Source of the DNA: Leucothrix mucor
Lineage (GTDB): Bacteria; Pseudomonadota; Gammaproteobacteria; Thiotrichales; Thiotrichaceae
Assembly (NCBI GenBank): GCA_011322515.1
Contig: DRMS01000344.1
Coordinates: 1-6,309 of the forward strand
Length of the DNA stretch: 6,309 nucleotides
Direction of reading: 5' to 3'
Below, in pieces: positions 5,987 through 6,309 of this stretch. A program made the translations under genes and the position numbers. The first letter of the stretch is position 1. Every line of letters starts with the position of its first letter. The notes beneath the pieces are model-generated. The model was not told the DNA's origin, searched no databases, and saw only the letters and a program-made list of their open reading frames with translations.

Positions 5987-6186
5987 GTAATTTTGATCTA
6001 ACTTTTGTAGTGACACGTACATAAATAACAACAAATAAAATAAAAATAGAGGTCTTCTTCATCAGAAAGAAAGTAGTTTAGACTTTTTTACCGATCACCC
6101 CGAGGTCTTTTTTTATTGAGGATTAAGGTTAGTTATCAATGACCTACTGAAGAATACCTAATCTAGAGACACCAAAGGAAGTAGCC
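5987..6186. other. Intergenic stretch without a recognisable gene
   Basis: No credible gene lies between the upstream boxes and the plus-strand gene at 6187. The octamer GAGGTCTT occurs twice (6049-6056 and 6102-6109), and AGAC/GTCT (around 6080-6108) is followed by seven T on the plus strand; the stem is too weak to call a terminator. A promoter for the plus-strand gene should be here, but no -35/-10 pair is convincing. Confidence 0.4.
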
Positions 6187-6309
6187 ATGTTTACAAAAGT
6201 AAAAATTTGGCTGTGGACACAGATTGTGGAGTGGCTAAATGGTATTCCGAAAAGAAACCAGCAACAACAAGCCATAAACAATACCGATCACCTACTCCGC
6301 GATGTTCGC
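6187..6309 (+). CDS. Start of an unrecognised plus-strand gene, cut by window end
   Basis: An open frame begins at ATG 6187 and runs off the window after 41 codons. The start is supported by AAGGAAG (6175-6181) 5 bases upstream. The visible protein is MFTKVKIWLWTQIVEWLNGI followed by PKRNQQQQAINNTDHLLRDVR: an amphipathic, tryptophan-rich beginning (three W in the first 17 residues), then a polar Gln/Asn-rich stretch. There is no signal peptide or clear transmembrane span. I do not recognise a family from this fragment. It is transcribed away from the small-RNA candidate and rplM, so its promoter must lie upstream in the shared intergenic region. The Shine-Dalgarno region (ACCAAAGGA, 6171-6179) is a perfect 9-nt complement to the candidate small RNA. 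Confidence 0.6.
   Translation, partial: MFTKVKIWLWTQIVEWLNGIPKRNQQQQAINNTDHLLRDVR

Noticed and set aside
5775..6062. A 95-codon minus-strand open frame with hydrophobic stretches at both ends
   Set aside because: It has no ribosome binding site, its first 60 residues look like translated AT-rich noncoding DNA, and it runs through a near-consensus promoter and an intrinsic terminator on its own strand. The C-terminal hydrophobic part matched nothing I recognise.
6089..6292. The 11-mer TACCGATCACC repeated at 6089-6099 and 6282-6292
   Set aside because: The second copy is inside coding sequence, there is no flanking similarity or symmetry, and a few 11-mer repeats are expected by chance in a window this size.
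1..6309. CRISPR arrays, tRNA or rRNA genes, insertion sequences, prophage or toxin-antitoxin genes
   Set aside because: I saw no regularly spaced repeats, no tRNA cloverleaf or rRNA-like sequence, no transposase, and no terminal inverted repeats.

Overview
The window is AT-rich and bacterial. It looks like a Gram-negative gammaproteobacterium: it carries an rplM-rpsI ribosomal pair with gammaproteobacterial-type L13 and S9, a classical signal-peptide porin ending in Phe, and a periplasmic solute-binding protein. A Thiotrichales/Beggiatoa-like source would fit the porin N-terminus and the base composition, but that is only an impression. All recognisable complete genes are on the minus strand, so they are best read from right to left.

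Right end (6309 to 5629). A plus-strand gene starts at 6187 with a good ribosome binding site and runs off the window; I do not recognise its 41 visible residues. Between it and rplM lie about 560 bases without a credible protein gene. This stretch holds a near-consensus minus-strand sigma70 promoter (TTGACA, 17 bp, TATTAT) and, about 50 to 80 bases downstream, a hairpin followed by a run of T that looks like an intrinsic terminator. Together they delimit a predicted RNA of about 80 nt (5900 to 5821), with three hairpins and a C-rich, anti-Shine-Dalgarno-like loop (CCAUCCUCCUUU). It is the most interesting object here and may be an undescribed regulatory small RNA. A second promoter with a GC-rich discriminator then serves rplM.

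Middle (5628 to 4499). rplM (L13) and rpsI (S9) are in the usual order but separated by an unusually long 207-base spacer with hairpins and a small tandem repeat. A strong 14-bp-stem terminator follows rpsI.

Left half (4498 to 1). A porin gene has its own extended -10 promoter, a structured leader of about 180 nt with three clean hairpins, and an intrinsic terminator. Beyond it lies an ABC peptide-type importer operon: a family 5 solute-binding protein that is apparently membrane-tethered through an N-terminal transmembrane segment and short coiled coil, then an OppB/DppB/YejB-type permease cut by the window edge. The permease carries an inserted block of about four extra membrane segments. 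The remaining transporter genes should lie to the left of the window.

Functionally the window pairs ribosome synthesis with nutrient entry: the porin lets small solutes across the outer membrane and the ABC system would take up peptide-like substrates from the periplasm. The candidate small RNA, with loops complementary to ribosome binding sites, sits between the ribosomal operon and a divergent gene whose ribosome binding site it could pair with over 9 nt.
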